The notes under the pieces: generated by a model
What the model saw: the letters and a program-made list of their open reading frames with translations, nothing else
Told to the model about the DNA's origin: nothing
Databases searched by the model: none
In this document: positions 35,679 through 44,671 of the stretch, one piece after another
Layout: the number at the start of each line of letters is the position of its first letter
How positions within the stretch are numbered: position 1 is the first letter of the stretch
Position numbers and translations under genes: made by a program
Source of the DNA: Bog-877 sp049518775
GTDB lineage: Bacteria > Chloroflexota > Dormibacteria > Aeolococcales > Bog-877
Direction: 5' to 3'
Length of the DNA stretch: 64,000 bases
Assembly: GCA_049518775.1 (NCBI GenBank)
Contig: JBEKRL010000003.1
Span: 13,360-77,359 of the forward strand

Positions 35679-35766
35679 GGAGCGGTCGCCTAGTTGGCCG
35701 AGGGCGCGGCACTGGAAATGCCGTAAGGGGGCAACCCCTTCGAGGGTTCGAATCCCTCCCGCTCCG
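35679..35766 (+). tRNA. tRNA-Ser(GGA)
   Basis: Type II tRNA. Acceptor GGAGCGG/CCGCTCC, anticodon stem CGGCA/TGCCG with loop CTGGAAA (anticodon GGA), long variable arm GGGGGCAACCCCTTC, T arm GAGGGTTCGAATCCCTC, discriminator G; CCA not encoded. Confidence 0.97.
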
Positions 35767-35928
35767 CCCGGAGGCCGCTCTCGACCGGCCACGCCCGGCT
35801 CCGGCTGACACTGCGGTGCTGCCCTCGGGCATCCCCGCGCCCGCCCTCCGCGCGGCCGATCTAGCACCAGCGCCGATGACCTGGGGCGAGCCGGGCCAAG
35901 CCGCGGTCCGGTTCTCTGGGAGTAGAAA

Positions 35929-36525
35929 GTGGCCGTGCCCGGGCTCCGTGCCAGCCGGACGCGGCAGAATGGGGACGTGGCAATCCTGGAGATGGACTTC
36001 AACCCGGTCGACTCGATCACCGCGGGAGTCGAGGGGGTCCCCGGGTCCCGGACGTTCTTCCTTGAGGCCAGGCAGGGGTCGCGCGCCTGCACCCTCCTGG
36101 TCGAGAAGGTCCAGCTCCAGGAGCTGGGTGGCCAGCTGCTCCAGATCCTCGGCCCCAGTCGACGACCGAGCGCGGCTCCCGAGCCCACCACCCGTCCCGG
36201 CGATCCCCCGGGCTGGCGGGTAGGCAATATCCAGGTGGCCCTGGACGAAGAGGCGGGCCAGTGCACCCTGCTCCTAGAGGAGCTGACAGAGCTTGATGAC
36301 GACGAGGACGAGCCTGCACCCGACGAGCCCCCGGGGTCCGCCGGCAGGTCTGCCCCCGACCTCCGGGCGGTCCGGCTGGTAGCCAGCCTCCAGCAGATGC
36401 ACGCACTGGCAGAGCGCGGACTGCGGGTGATCCAGGGAGGCCGTCCCATCTGCCCGCTCTGCCACCTCCCCATCGACCCCCACGGTCACGTCTGCCCGGC
36501 CAGCAACGGGCACCACCGGGTCTGA
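35929..36525 (+). CDS. DUF3090-like protein
   Basis: 198 residues. Matches the actinobacterial DUF3090 family by the early GVPGSRTFFLEARQGSR, a middle WRVGNIQVALDEEAGQC, and the C-terminal IQGGRPICPLCHLPIDPHGH with VCPASNGH, which looks like a Cys4 zinc site (CxxC...CP). The acidic loop LTELDDDEDEPAPDE is variable. GTG 35929 has GGGAG 7 bases upstream; an alternative start is the GTG at 35977 or ATG at 35992. In actinobacteria this family sits beside a histidine phosphatase; here one lies 1.6 kb downstream. Function not established. Confidence 0.8.
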   Translation: MAVPGLRASRTRQNGDVAILEMDFNPVDSITAGVEGVPGSRTFFLEARQGSRACTLLVEKVQLQELGGQLLQILGPSRRPSAAPEPTTRPGDPPGWRVGNIQVALDEEAGQCTLLLEELTELDDDEDEPAPDEPPGSAGRSAPDLRAVRLVASLQQMHALAERGLRVIQGGRPICPLCHLPIDPHGHVCPASNGHHRV

Positions 36526-36606
36526 GACAGGGCCTGTAGGATGGCAGGCCTGATCCCCCCCGAAAGGGACTGCAGACCGAGAACTCACGGCACAGGAGCT
36601 GGGCAC

Positions 36607-37170
36607 ATGCGTCGAATGAGCGGTACCACCACCAGGCTGGCCGGAGCGCTTGCCCTCCTCCCCCTGGCGATCCTGGCAGCCGCCTGTGGCGCATCCTTCG
36701 ACTCTGGGGTGGCGGCCCCAACCCCGACCCAGTCCGTCCCGGTGATCGTCGCTACCAGCCCCACCCCGACCCCCTCCGCCTCCACCTGCACGTCACCGGC
36801 GGCAGTGGCCACCTACCAGCTCCCAGGCGCCCAGACCCTGAGCGGGAACCTCCAGATCGAGGACGAGGTGGTCGGCAGTGGGAAGGAAGCCAAGGCCGGA
36901 GACACGGTCAAGGTCGACTACACCGGCTCCCTCCCTGACGGGAAGGTGTTCGACAGCAGCGTCGCCGACAACAGCGGCAATCCTGTCAGCCTCAAGTTGG
37001 CCGCCGGCTCGGTGATCCAGGGCTGGGTCGAGGGGATCCCGGGCATGCGGGTCGGGGGCACCAGGGAGCTGGTGATCCCGGCTGCGCTCGGCTACGGTTG
37101 CGAGGCGGTGAGTTCGATACCCGTCGACTCGACCCTGATCTTCAAGGTCACGCTAGTCGCAGTCAGCTGA
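36607..37170 (+). CDS. FKBP-type peptidyl-prolyl isomerase, lipoprotein
   Basis: 187 residues. Signal peptide with lipobox LAILAAACG, so probably lipid-anchored on the outer face of the membrane. Then a Thr/Pro/Ser linker and an FKBP domain: KAGDTVKVDYTGSLPDGKVF, VIQGWVEGIPGMRVGGTREL, VIPAALGYG and DSTLIFKVTLVAV. ATG 36607 is preceded by AGGAG. It may assist folding of exported proteins. Its 3' end overlaps the opposite-strand acyltransferase gene by 18 bp. Confidence 0.93.
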   Translation: MRRMSGTTTRLAGALALLPLAILAAACGASFDSGVAAPTPTQSVPVIVATSPTPTPSASTCTSPAAVATYQLPGAQTLSGNLQIEDEVVGSGKEAKAGDTVKVDYTGSLPDGKVFDSSVADNSGNPVSLKLAAGSVIQGWVEGIPGMRVGGTRELVIPAALGYGCEAVSSIPVDSTLIFKVTLVAVS

Positions 37171-37893
37171 GGGACGGTAGCCGGCCGGCAGCAGCGCCGC
37201 CACCCTTTCCCGGATCGCCGCCGTGGCCGCGGCCGGGTCCTTCCCCACGGTCTGAAACGTGTCCCCGAGGCGCACCGCGATCGGGCCCCGGCGGGGCAGC
37301 AGCTCCCCCTTGGGCAGCACCCGCTCGGTGCCCCAGATGGCGCAGGGGAGGACCTGGGCCTCCGATCGCACCGCCAGGTATCCGGCCCCCAGCTCGAAGG
37401 CTCGCATCCTTCCGTCCACCGAGCGGTGCCCCTCGGGGAAGACGATCAGTGCTCCGCCGCCTCGCAGCACCGCCAGGGCTCCTCGGATCGCCAGACGATC
37501 CGGCTCCCCCCGCCTCACCAGAATGCAGTTGCAGCGACTGAAGAATGCCCCGGCCAGGGGATTCCGAAAGAGCTCCTCCTTGGTCAGTGCGTGCACAACC
37601 CTGGGGATGGTGGCCGCGTACACCAAGGGATCAAAGTTGGAGAGGTGGTTGGAGCAGATCAGCAGGGGGCCTCTGGCAGGCAGGTTCTCCAGCCCTTGGA
37701 GATCCACGCCACCCCGGGCAGTGATGCGCACCACCACCCGGAGCACCGCCCTCGTCAGGACCAGCAGTCCCGACTCGGTGCCGTCGGGGCGGGCGCCCCT
37801 GGGCAACGCCGGCGCCCGCATCCGATTGGGGGCTTCGAATCTGGGCGGCCCGGCCTCCAACCCCATGCTCGCTCCCATCTGATCAGCCTGCAT
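37153..37893 (-). CDS. plsC: 1-acyl-glycerol-3-phosphate acyltransferase-like protein
   Basis: Acyl transfer to lysophosphatidate or related phospholipid precursors. 246 residues with LPARGPLLICSNHLSNFDPL (HX4D catalytic motif), FFSRCNCILVRRGEPD, and ALIVFPEGHRSVDGRMRAF (FPEG), then VLPCAIWGTERVLP. The first 40 residues are not conserved, so a later start is possible. Convergent with the FKBP gene; tRNA-Arg lies just upstream. Confidence 0.9.
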   Translation of the reverse strand: MQADQMGASMGLEAGPPRFEAPNRMRAPALPRGARPDGTESGLLVLTRAVLRVVVRITARGGVDLQGLENLPARGPLLICSNHLSNFDPLVYAATIPRVVHALTKEELFRNPLAGAFFSRCNCILVRRGEPDRLAIRGALAVLRGGGALIVFPEGHRSVDGRMRAFELGAGYLAVRSEAQVLPCAIWGTERVLPKGELLPRRGPIAVRLGDTFQTVGKDPAAATAAIRERVAALLPAGYRPSADCD

Positions 37894-37898
37894 GCCCC

Positions 37899-37972
37899 TG
37901 CCCCCTGGTGGACTCGAACCACCGACCGTCGCCTTAGAAGGGCGCCGCTCTGATCCACTGAGCTAAGGGGGC
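37899..37972 (-). tRNA. tRNA-Arg(TCT)
   Basis: Acceptor GCCCCCT/AGGGGGC, D arm AGCTCAGTGGATCAGAGC, anticodon loop CTTCTAA (anticodon TCT), T arm GGTGGTTCGAGTCCACC, discriminator A; CCA not encoded. Confidence 0.97.
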
Positions 37973-38087
37973 TTGGCTGGGGTCATTCTGACGACTTCGG
38001 GCCAGGCTCCCGAGGCCGGCTCCCGAACGCAGGACCGATGGCGGCACCGGGACAGCGCCGCGGGGTCGATTTCGTAGGATAGGTGCA

Positions 38088-38753
38088 GTGAGAGGCTCTG
38101 GCGTCCGCGGGCCCGCCACCACCTGCTATCTGGCCCGGCACTGCGACGTCGCCAACCCCGGCCGGGTCATGTACGGTCATCTGCCCAACTTCCCGCTCAG
38201 CGCCAGGGGTCGGCAGCAGGCGGACGCCCTGGGCCACTACCTCTCCCACACCCGCATCCGGGCCATCTACACCAGCCCGCTCCAGCGGGCCCAGGAAACC
38301 GCGTCGCTGCTCGCCAGCGAGCTCTCCCCTCCCCCGCCGATCCTGGTCCGTCCCAACCTGGTCGAGGCTGAGTTCGGCCGCTATCTGCAGGGGACCAGGC
38401 AGCGCGACGTGGTCTGGCGCAAGCCCCGCTGGTGGCTCCACATGGCCTGGCCGGGGCTGGTCCCCGGGGACGAGTCCATGTCCTCGATGGCGACGCGGGT
38501 GGGAGTGGCGATCCAGGAGGGGCTGCGCGATCACCCCGGGGCGGCCTTCCTCTGCGTCAGCCACGGTGACCCGATCCAGGCCTGGTGGGCGACCACCGAG
38601 GGACGATGGCCGTGGGCACTGCATCGGCTCCAGTGCGCCAAGGGGGGGATGCTCGAGCTGCGCTACCAGGGCGACCAGTTGGTCTCCAAGACCTACCTCT
38701 CGCCGGAACGGGTCGCCACCTCCGGACCGGCGCAGCCCAGCCCCGCCGGCTGA
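38088..38753 (+). CDS. Histidine phosphatase family protein
   Basis: 221 residues of the phosphoglycerate-mutase-like superfamily. Catalytic His region CYLARHCDVANPG (usual RHG reads RHC), then LSARGRQQADALGHYL, IYTSPLQRAQETASLL, the acid in NLVEAEFGRYLQG and FLCVSHGDPIQAWW. GTG start at 38088, seven bases after a TAGGAT element, so possibly leaderless. Substrate unknown; MSMEG_4193-type phosphatases keep company with DUF3090 proteins in actinobacteria, and that pairing is partly kept here. Confidence 0.88.
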   Translation: MRGSGVRGPATTCYLARHCDVANPGRVMYGHLPNFPLSARGRQQADALGHYLSHTRIRAIYTSPLQRAQETASLLASELSPPPPILVRPNLVEAEFGRYLQGTRQRDVVWRKPRWWLHMAWPGLVPGDESMSSMATRVGVAIQEGLRDHPGAAFLCVSHGDPIQAWWATTEGRWPWALHRLQCAKGGMLELRYQGDQLVSKTYLSPERVATSGPAQPSPAG

Positions 38754-38775
38754 CCGCGTCCCGGTCCCGTCGGCC

Positions 38776-41427
38776 TCAGTCGGAGCTCCTCACCTCGCCT
38801 TCCGGCCCCGGCGGGGATTCCCTGCGCCGCGCCGGTCGGAGGCGAAGCAGAGCACTCCGGATGGGGTCGAAGCGACGGTCCGCTACCCGCTCCTTGAGCG
38901 GGATGATCGCGTTGTCGGTGAGCTTGATGTGCTCGGGGCAGACCTCGGTGCAGCACTTGGTGATGTTGCAGAGCGCCACCCCGGCCTCACCGCGCAACAG
39001 CGGAATCCGGTCGGCAACGTCCTTGGGGTGCATCTCCAGCGACGCAATCCGAACCATGAAACGGGGGCCGAAGAAGCGACTCTCGGCCTCATGTTCGCGC
39101 AGCACATGGCAGACGTCCTGGCAGAGGAAGCACTCGATGCAGCGGCGCTGCTCGCTCACCCGCTCGATGTCCCGCTGCTGAATGACGAAGGGGGCGTGCT
39201 CCCCCGGGGGCGGGGTGAACGGCTGGATCCGCCGGTTCACCTCGTAGTTCCAGCTCACGTCGGTGACCAGGTCTTCGATCTTGGGGAACACCTGCATCGG
39301 CCTGACCAGCACCTCGGGGCCCATCTCTAGAAGCTGGTCGACCCTGGTCTTGCACATGAGCGATGGGCTCCCGTTGATCTCGGCACCGCAGGACCCGCAC
39401 TTGCCGGCCTTGCAGTTCCACCGGCAGGCCAGGTCGGAGGTGCCGTTGGCCTGGATCCAGTGGATCGCGTCCAGCACCACCATGCCCTCGATCTGCGGGA
39501 CCGTGAAGGCCTGCAAACCGCCGCTCCCGGAGTCCCCCCGCCAGACCCAGAACCTCACCCGGCGCTCGGTGCGGCCGTCGGCATACTCGATGCGCAGGCT
39601 CCGGGGCCGCTCATCATCAGCGGATACCTCCACCGCGGGGGCCGGCTGGCCCTTCAGCCGCGCCTGGATGCTGGCCTCGGCGGCGTCGGCGATGGCCGTG
39701 GCAGCCACCCTGGTCTCGCCCTCGGTCAGCTTGCGCAGGTGTTCGGGCATGGCCTCCAGCGGCTGCCGGACCACCCGCATGGCACCAGACCCGTCCCGGT
39801 GGACGATCAGGTTCACCCGGCCCAGCTCCTGGTCGCGGTCGGGGTAGTCGAGCCGCCACTGCGAACCCCGGCTCTCCCTCCGCTCCAGGGCCGACCTCAC
39901 GATCGCCTCGCTGATGACCAGCATGAAGTGATCGTCCCGGGCACCGTTGAAGCCGGGGTTGTAGGCGGGGGTGCCCGGCACCCGGATCCGTCTGACCCGC
40001 TGCTGCAGTTGGAGGATCTCCTCCAGGGTGTCCTTGAGCGACTGCTCCGTCCGGGCGATCGCCGCCCCCGACTGCATGGCGTCCTGCAGCTCCCGGTGCA
40101 GCTGGAAGGGGTCCTCACCCTGGCCGCCCGAGAGCGGCGCCAGCAGCACCTTCTCCTCCTCCTCCACCTGGGCCTGACTGACCCGGGGCAGGCCGGCGCA
40201 GGTGCCGGCGTAGGCGGCAGCCGCCTCGCCAGCGCGCCGCCCGAAGACGAGGATGTCTCCCAGCGAGTTCCCGCCCAGACGGTTGGCTCCATGGAGACCG
40301 GCAGCCACCTCACCGGCGGCGTAGAGGCCGGGCACCGTGGTGGCCGCGGTCTCCGCCTCCACGTTCACCCCGCCCATGGTGTAGTGAATGGTGGGCGCCA
40401 CCTCCATCTGCTCCCTGGTGATGTCCACTCCCGCCAGGCTCTCAAACTGCTCGTACATCGATGGCAGCCGGCGCCTGATGGCGTCCGCCCCCAGATGGGT
40501 CACGTCCAGGAAGACGCCTCCATGCGTTGAGCCCCGCCCGGCCTGGACCTCCTTGAAGATGGAGCGCGCCACCACGTCCCGCGAGGAGAGGTCCTTCTTC
40601 ACCGGGTCGTAGCGGGCCATGAAGCGCTCGCCGAGGCGGTTGCGCAGGATCCCGCCCTCACCTCGGACCGCCTCGGTCACCAGGATCCCTCGGGCCCCCG
40701 GCGGCCAGACCATCCCGGTGGGGTGGAACTGGACGAACTCCATGTCCTTGAGCTCAGCCCCAGCCTCGTAGGCCATCGCGGCCCCGTCGCCGGTGCCCTC
40801 CCAGGAGTTGGAGGTGATGAGGAACATCCGCCCCCAGCCCCCCGTCGCCAGCACCACCGCCTTGGCCCGGATCAGCACGAACTCCCCGGTGGCGCGGTCA
40901 TAGCCGAAGGCGCCCGCGACCCGGTCGCCATCCTTGAGCAGGCGGGTCAAGGTGGTCTCCATGTGCACGGTGACCCCCTCGGTGTGGACCAGCCGGTCCT
41001 GGCAGGTGCGGATCAGCTCCAAACCGGTCCGGTCCCCGATGTGGGCCAGCCGGCGCCAGGAGTGGGCCCCGAAGGCGCGCTGGCTGATCCGCCCATCCGG
41101 GGTCCGGTCGAAGACCCCGCCCCACTGCTCCAGTTCGATCACCCGGTCGATCACCTCGTGGGTGTAGAGCTCGACCATCCTCCAGTTGTTGAGCATTGCC
41201 CCACCCCTCAGGGTGTCACCGAAGTGGACCTCCCAGGAGTCCGCCTCATCGAGATTGCCCAGGGCCGCGGCGATGCCGCCCTCGGCCATCACGGTGTGGG
41301 CCTTGCCCAGCAGCGACTTGCAGACCACCCCCACCCGGCAGCCCTGCTCGGCAGCGGCGATCGCGGCCCGCATCCCGGCGCCGCCCGCCCCCAGGACCAG
41401 GACGTCGTAGTCAGTCTCGACGGTCAC
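38776..41427 (-). CDS. sdhAB: Fused succinate dehydrogenase/fumarate reductase SdhA-SdhB
   Basis: A single 883-residue chain carrying both catalytic subunits. Residues 1-about 600 are SdhA: VLVLGAGGAGMRAAIAAA, HTVMAEGGIAAAL (FAD-linking His44), VQFHPTGM (His235), RGEGGILRNRLGERF and IHYTMGGV. Residues about 622-860 are SdhB: the 2Fe-2S site at Cys668, 672, 677, 680 and 692, then CIECFLCQDVC (763-773) and CNITKCCTEVCP (820-830) for the other clusters. The sequence matches mycobacterial Sdh1 (Rv0248c plus Rv0247c), whose separate lengths sum to almost the same total. A linker with Pro/Ala joins them. The membrane anchor gene precedes it. Confidence 0.93.
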   Translation of the reverse strand: MTVETDYDVLVLGAGGAGMRAAIAAAEQGCRVGVVCKSLLGKAHTVMAEGGIAAALGNLDEADSWEVHFGDTLRGGAMLNNWRMVELYTHEVIDRVIELEQWGGVFDRTPDGRISQRAFGAHSWRRLAHIGDRTGLELIRTCQDRLVHTEGVTVHMETTLTRLLKDGDRVAGAFGYDRATGEFVLIRAKAVVLATGGWGRMFLITSNSWEGTGDGAAMAYEAGAELKDMEFVQFHPTGMVWPPGARGILVTEAVRGEGGILRNRLGERFMARYDPVKKDLSSRDVVARSIFKEVQAGRGSTHGGVFLDVTHLGADAIRRRLPSMYEQFESLAGVDITREQMEVAPTIHYTMGGVNVEAETAATTVPGLYAAGEVAAGLHGANRLGGNSLGDILVFGRRAGEAAAAYAGTCAGLPRVSQAQVEEEEKVLLAPLSGGQGEDPFQLHRELQDAMQSGAAIARTEQSLKDTLEEILQLQQRVRRIRVPGTPAYNPGFNGARDDHFMLVISEAIVRSALERRESRGSQWRLDYPDRDQELGRVNLIVHRDGSGAMRVVRQPLEAMPEHLRKLTEGETRVAATAIADAAEASIQARLKGQPAPAVEVSADDERPRSLRIEYADGRTERRVRFWVWRGDSGSGGLQAFTVPQIEGMVVLDAIHWIQANGTSDLACRWNCKAGKCGSCGAEINGSPSLMCKTRVDQLLEMGPEVLVRPMQVFPKIEDLVTDVSWNYEVNRRIQPFTPPPGEHAPFVIQQRDIERVSEQRRCIECFLCQDVCHVLREHEAESRFFGPRFMVRIASLEMHPKDVADRIPLLRGEAGVALCNITKCCTEVCPEHIKLTDNAIIPLKERVADRRFDPIRSALLRLRPARRRESPPGPEGEVRSSD

Positions 41428-41430
41428 GGC

Positions 41431-42213
41431 TCAGAAGCCCAGGTGGGGGTCGTGGATGACCCCAGACTGGAGCAGGCGAATGTAGCCGTCGGTGAGGATC
41501 AGGCTGAAGAGGCTGAGCCAGGCGAAGGCGGAGTGCCTGGCGTTCAGCCAGCTGGCCCCCTTCCAGACCTGGTGCCGCTGGACCCCGGCCAGGACACAGG
41601 AGAAGCAGTCCACCCCGCCTCCGACCAGGTGCCGGAGGGAGTGGCAGCCGAAGGTGTAGCCGGTGAGGAGCACCATGTTGACCACCATGAGGCCGGTGCC
41701 CAGCCCGAAACCCAGGTGGCCTTGGTAGTAGAAGGACCGAATGGCGTCGATCCAGAGCACCACCACGAAGCCCACCACCAGGTACATGAAGAACCGATGG
41801 AGGTTGTTGAGCACGAAGGGAAGCCTCGACTCGCCCCGGTAGGAGGATCTCCGGCCGGTCGGGGACAGGGCGGCCATCTGGGAGGGCTCGACTCGGGAAC
41901 AGGCCGACGGGTCCCCGAAGAAGGACCGGTAGTAAGCCTTGCGGTAGTAGTAGCACGTGGCCCGGAACCCCAGCGGGACGTAGAAGATGAACAGCGCGGG
42001 CGAGACCGGCGTCCGGCCCACCGCCACCTGGGGGGAGTAGAAGGGCGAGAGGTACTGGTGGAACTGGTCGGTGTGGAAGAAGACGATGGTCCAGAGGCTG
42101 TAGAGGCCGAAGAAGGTCAGCCAGACCACCACGTTGGCCGGGTATAGCCACCAGAGCCGCCTGCGTCGCAGCTGCAGGTCGACCGTCCGGCGTCCGAGCA
42201 GGCTCGCCGCCAT
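41431..42213 (-). CDS. Succinate dehydrogenase membrane anchor (Rv0249c-like)
   Basis: 260 residues with about five hydrophobic segments; would anchor the SdhAB fusion, carry haem and handle quinone. Characteristic of the actinobacterial Sdh1 anchor: GFRATCYYYRKAYYRSFF, YTFGCHSLRHLVGG and VDCFSC. Several His (LNNLHRFFMY, GCHSLRH, NARHSAF) are candidate haem ligands. ATG at 42213 overlaps the stop of the mdh remnant by one base, and the sdhAB start lies 3 bases after its stop, so all three are one operon. Confidence 0.87.
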   Translation of the reverse strand: MAASLLGRRTVDLQLRRRRLWWLYPANVVVWLTFFGLYSLWTIVFFHTDQFHQYLSPFYSPQVAVGRTPVSPALFIFYVPLGFRATCYYYRKAYYRSFFGDPSACSRVEPSQMAALSPTGRRSSYRGESRLPFVLNNLHRFFMYLVVGFVVVLWIDAIRSFYYQGHLGFGLGTGLMVVNMVLLTGYTFGCHSLRHLVGGGVDCFSCVLAGVQRHQVWKGASWLNARHSAFAWLSLFSLILTDGYIRLLQSGVIHDPHLGF

Positions 42214-42485
42214 CAGCCCAGGACCGCGACGAGTTCACGGATCGAGTCCGCCGACCGCCCCAGCTCCTCTCGCTCGGCGGGTGTGAGCTCCACCTCGACC
42301 ACCTCCACGACCCCTGCCGCTCCCAGCTTGACTGGCATCCCCATCACCACACCGTGGATCCTGTACTCCCCCACCATCCGGACGGCACAGGTAAGGATCT
42401 GCCGCCGGTCCAAGAGGATCGCCTCCACCATCTGTACCGCAGCACCGAGGTGGCCAGCCCCTACGACCGAGACCCTCCGACTCAT
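42213..42485 (-). pseudogene. mdh: Malate dehydrogenase remnant with in-frame internal deletion
   Basis: A 90-residue frame that starts like an LDH-type malate dehydrogenase (MSRRVSVVGAGHLGA, the NAD-binding strand and GxGxxG) and then passes straight to the family's C-terminal domain (VQMVEAILLDRR, VGEYRIHGVVMGMPVKLGAA, LTPAEREELGRSADSIRELV). About 200 residues, including the catalytic His and substrate-binding Arg regions, are missing, so it cannot be an active enzyme. The frame is intact, with a good GGAGG site before ATG 42485 and a one-base overlap with the anchor gene, so it may still be translated. An assembly artefact is possible. Confidence 0.8.
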
Positions 42486-42895
42486 TGATCCTCCCATCGC
42501 TGGAGGCGACGCTCTCACCCCGAGTTGAGCGCCCCAATCATAGGCGGCGGGATCGACCGCGGCCCAAGCCTCCCGGGCGCTCAGGCGGACCTCGCCCATG
42601 GCGCCGCCGGCCAGCTCTGCCCGGACGACCAGGCGCCGCCGGACCTGGGGGTTCTGGGGTGACGGCAGCTCACGCTGGAGCGCCCGGCGGAACGAGGTCC
42701 GCTGGGCAGCGGACCTTCGGCGCCAGAGGCAGGGGGCAGCTGCTAGATCCCGAGGCTGCCCTCCACCAAGCTCGCTCAGCGGCCTCGCGGTTGGCTGCGT
42801 TCCGCCCAGCGGACCCCGGTCCTTGGACCGCGGCCACTCCCATCGGGCCCTCCGCCTACCGCCTCAACCCCCAGCCACGAGCCTAGGTCCACCCC
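42486..42895. other. 410 bp upstream of the SDH operon
   Basis: Holds the putative promoter of the mdh-remnant/SDH operon and the 3' flank of the glycosyltransferase gene, both read on the minus strand. No other gene is supported; no clear terminator is seen. Confidence 0.4.
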
Positions 42896-44506
42896 TCAGT
42901 CCCCGGACCGCCGCAGGTCCGTGTGATCCTGGGCTGCCGTGAGAACCTTCGCCGCCACGTCCGACCGGACCCAGAGCTCCCCGTTGGCGGAGGCCTGGAC
43001 CTCGGTGTAGCCGCGCCGCAGGAGCGCCAGGATCGGGCCGTACTGGGTGTAGGAGTCGCTGGTCACGAGCACCACCACCGGGCGCGCGCTGCTCACCCTC
43101 TGGAGGAGCGTCTTGGGGCCAAGCAGGATCCAGTTCATGTAGATGGTCGGCTCAGGCAGGACCGGCTGGAGCTTTCCCAGCAGGTAGGCCCAGGCATCCG
43201 GCGACCAGACCACCGCAGTCGCACCGGTCAGTCGGTTCTGGCCCAGCCAGGCCACCGCTTCGTGCTCCTCCAGGGGACGAGTGTCGTAGACCTGGACGTA
43301 CGAGGTTTCGCTGACCTGGCCGGTCAGCCGTCCCACGAAGGCGGGGTAGTACTGCAGGGTCAGCTTGCCGGTGAACAGGCTGCCACCGCTCACGCCAGAA
43401 GCGAACAGCGACACCCACAGACAGCTGGCGACCAGCACCGACCCCAGCAAAGCGGCTCCCGCCAGCCTGGCTCGGCCGAGCCAATTTCGCCAGTCGGGCT
43501 TGCCCATCCGGGCCATCAGGATCGCGCCCGCCGGCACCGCCGGCAGCAGAAAGTGCGCATAGGCGCGGTTGGGGATCACATAGCCGAGCAGCAGGGTGGC
43601 CAGCCAGAGCCAGGGCAGCAGTCGCTCAGTGGGCCAGCGCCAGGCCAGGAGGACCCCGACCAGCAACAGGATCCCGGCCAGGAGCCGGATCGACACCGAC
43701 CAGAAGGAAGGGTGGAAGGCGTAACCGGTATAGGTCGAGTACCCGGTCACCAGGAAGGAGAGCACGTTGTGGAGGCCGGCGGCCGCGATGAATGGGGCCA
43801 TCACCCCCGCCACCACCACCGCGGCGGTGGCCGCCGTCACCAGCCCCAAGCCCCAGCCTCTGCGGCCGGCGAGGACGAGCAGCAGCACCGCCACCCCCAA
43901 GTCCGCCACCACCGTCTGCTGGATCAGGCAGCCGCAACCAAAGAGCAGCCCCGAGGCGGCCGCCAGCATCAGGGCCGTTGCCCGCCGCTCGGTCCGCAGG
44001 GCCGCCGTCATCGCCACCATCCCCCACACCGTGAAGGCGATGAGGAGATTCTCGGGAAGTGCCAGGTCGCCGCCGAGGAGCGGGGCGGAGATCAGGAAAG
44101 CCGTGACCAGAGTCGCGATCCAGACCCGCCGGGGGCTGAGGCACCGCGCCGCCAGCCGCCAGGTCCCCACCAGGGCCGCCACCTCGGTCAACGTTGAGAG
44201 CAGGTGGAGGCCGAGCTCGCGGGGCCCGAAGATCCCCAGGACCAGCTGGTAGAGCCAGAAGAGCAGGGGTGGCTTGTTGTTCCAGGTGGTGAGGTAGAGG
44301 ACCTTGCCGTGGGCCATCAGCCAGGCCGTGGTGGCATAGCCCGCCTCGTCGGTGTACCAGTGGGGCTCGAAGAGCGTCGGCAGCCGCAGCACCAGCAGCA
44401 GCACCAAGGGAACGGTCAGGCTGCGCCAAGCCGCCCAGCCTCTCCTGCCGTCCTGCGGACCGCCGGCGGGTCCCCCCGCCCGGTCCGAGCCGCCAGTCCG
44501 CACCAC
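42896..44506 (-). CDS. Glycosyltransferase family 39-type membrane protein
   Basis: Likely transfers a sugar from a polyprenyl-phosphate donor, as in ArnT/PMT proteins. About 536 residues with roughly ten TM segments. The first loop has the typical acidic motif EPHWYTDEAGYATTAWL, followed by LTTWNNKPPLLFWLYQL; a soluble C-terminal domain (about 150 residues) follows. The open frame runs on to 45538, but everything beyond about 44600 is the opposite-strand epimerase read backwards. GTG 44506 is my choice; TTG 44605 is an alternative. Divergent from the epimerase. Confidence 0.82.
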   Translation of the reverse strand: MVRTGGSDRAGGPAGGPQDGRRGWAAWRSLTVPLVLLLVLRLPTLFEPHWYTDEAGYATTAWLMAHGKVLYLTTWNNKPPLLFWLYQLVLGIFGPRELGLHLLSTLTEVAALVGTWRLAARCLSPRRVWIATLVTAFLISAPLLGGDLALPENLLIAFTVWGMVAMTAALRTERRATALMLAAASGLLFGCGCLIQQTVVADLGVAVLLLVLAGRRGWGLGLVTAATAAVVVAGVMAPFIAAAGLHNVLSFLVTGYSTYTGYAFHPSFWSVSIRLLAGILLLVGVLLAWRWPTERLLPWLWLATLLLGYVIPNRAYAHFLLPAVPAGAILMARMGKPDWRNWLGRARLAGAALLGSVLVASCLWVSLFASGVSGGSLFTGKLTLQYYPAFVGRLTGQVSETSYVQVYDTRPLEEHEAVAWLGQNRLTGATAVVWSPDAWAYLLGKLQPVLPEPTIYMNWILLGPKTLLQRVSSARPVVVLVTSDSYTQYGPILALLRRGYTEVQASANGELWVRSDVAAKVLTAAQDHTDLRRSGD

Positions 44507-44671
44507 CTGCAAGCCGGTGTGACCCCCAGTGGCGGTCCGGCCCCAGACGAGCCGGATCCAGAATGCCCATGATCCGATGCGCCGGCGACCAGCCTGACCC
44601 CTCAACCTGAGAAAGCTCTGGGGATGGTCGTACCGACACGCCCCCCTATCCGCGCTTAGTATGGCCCCACG

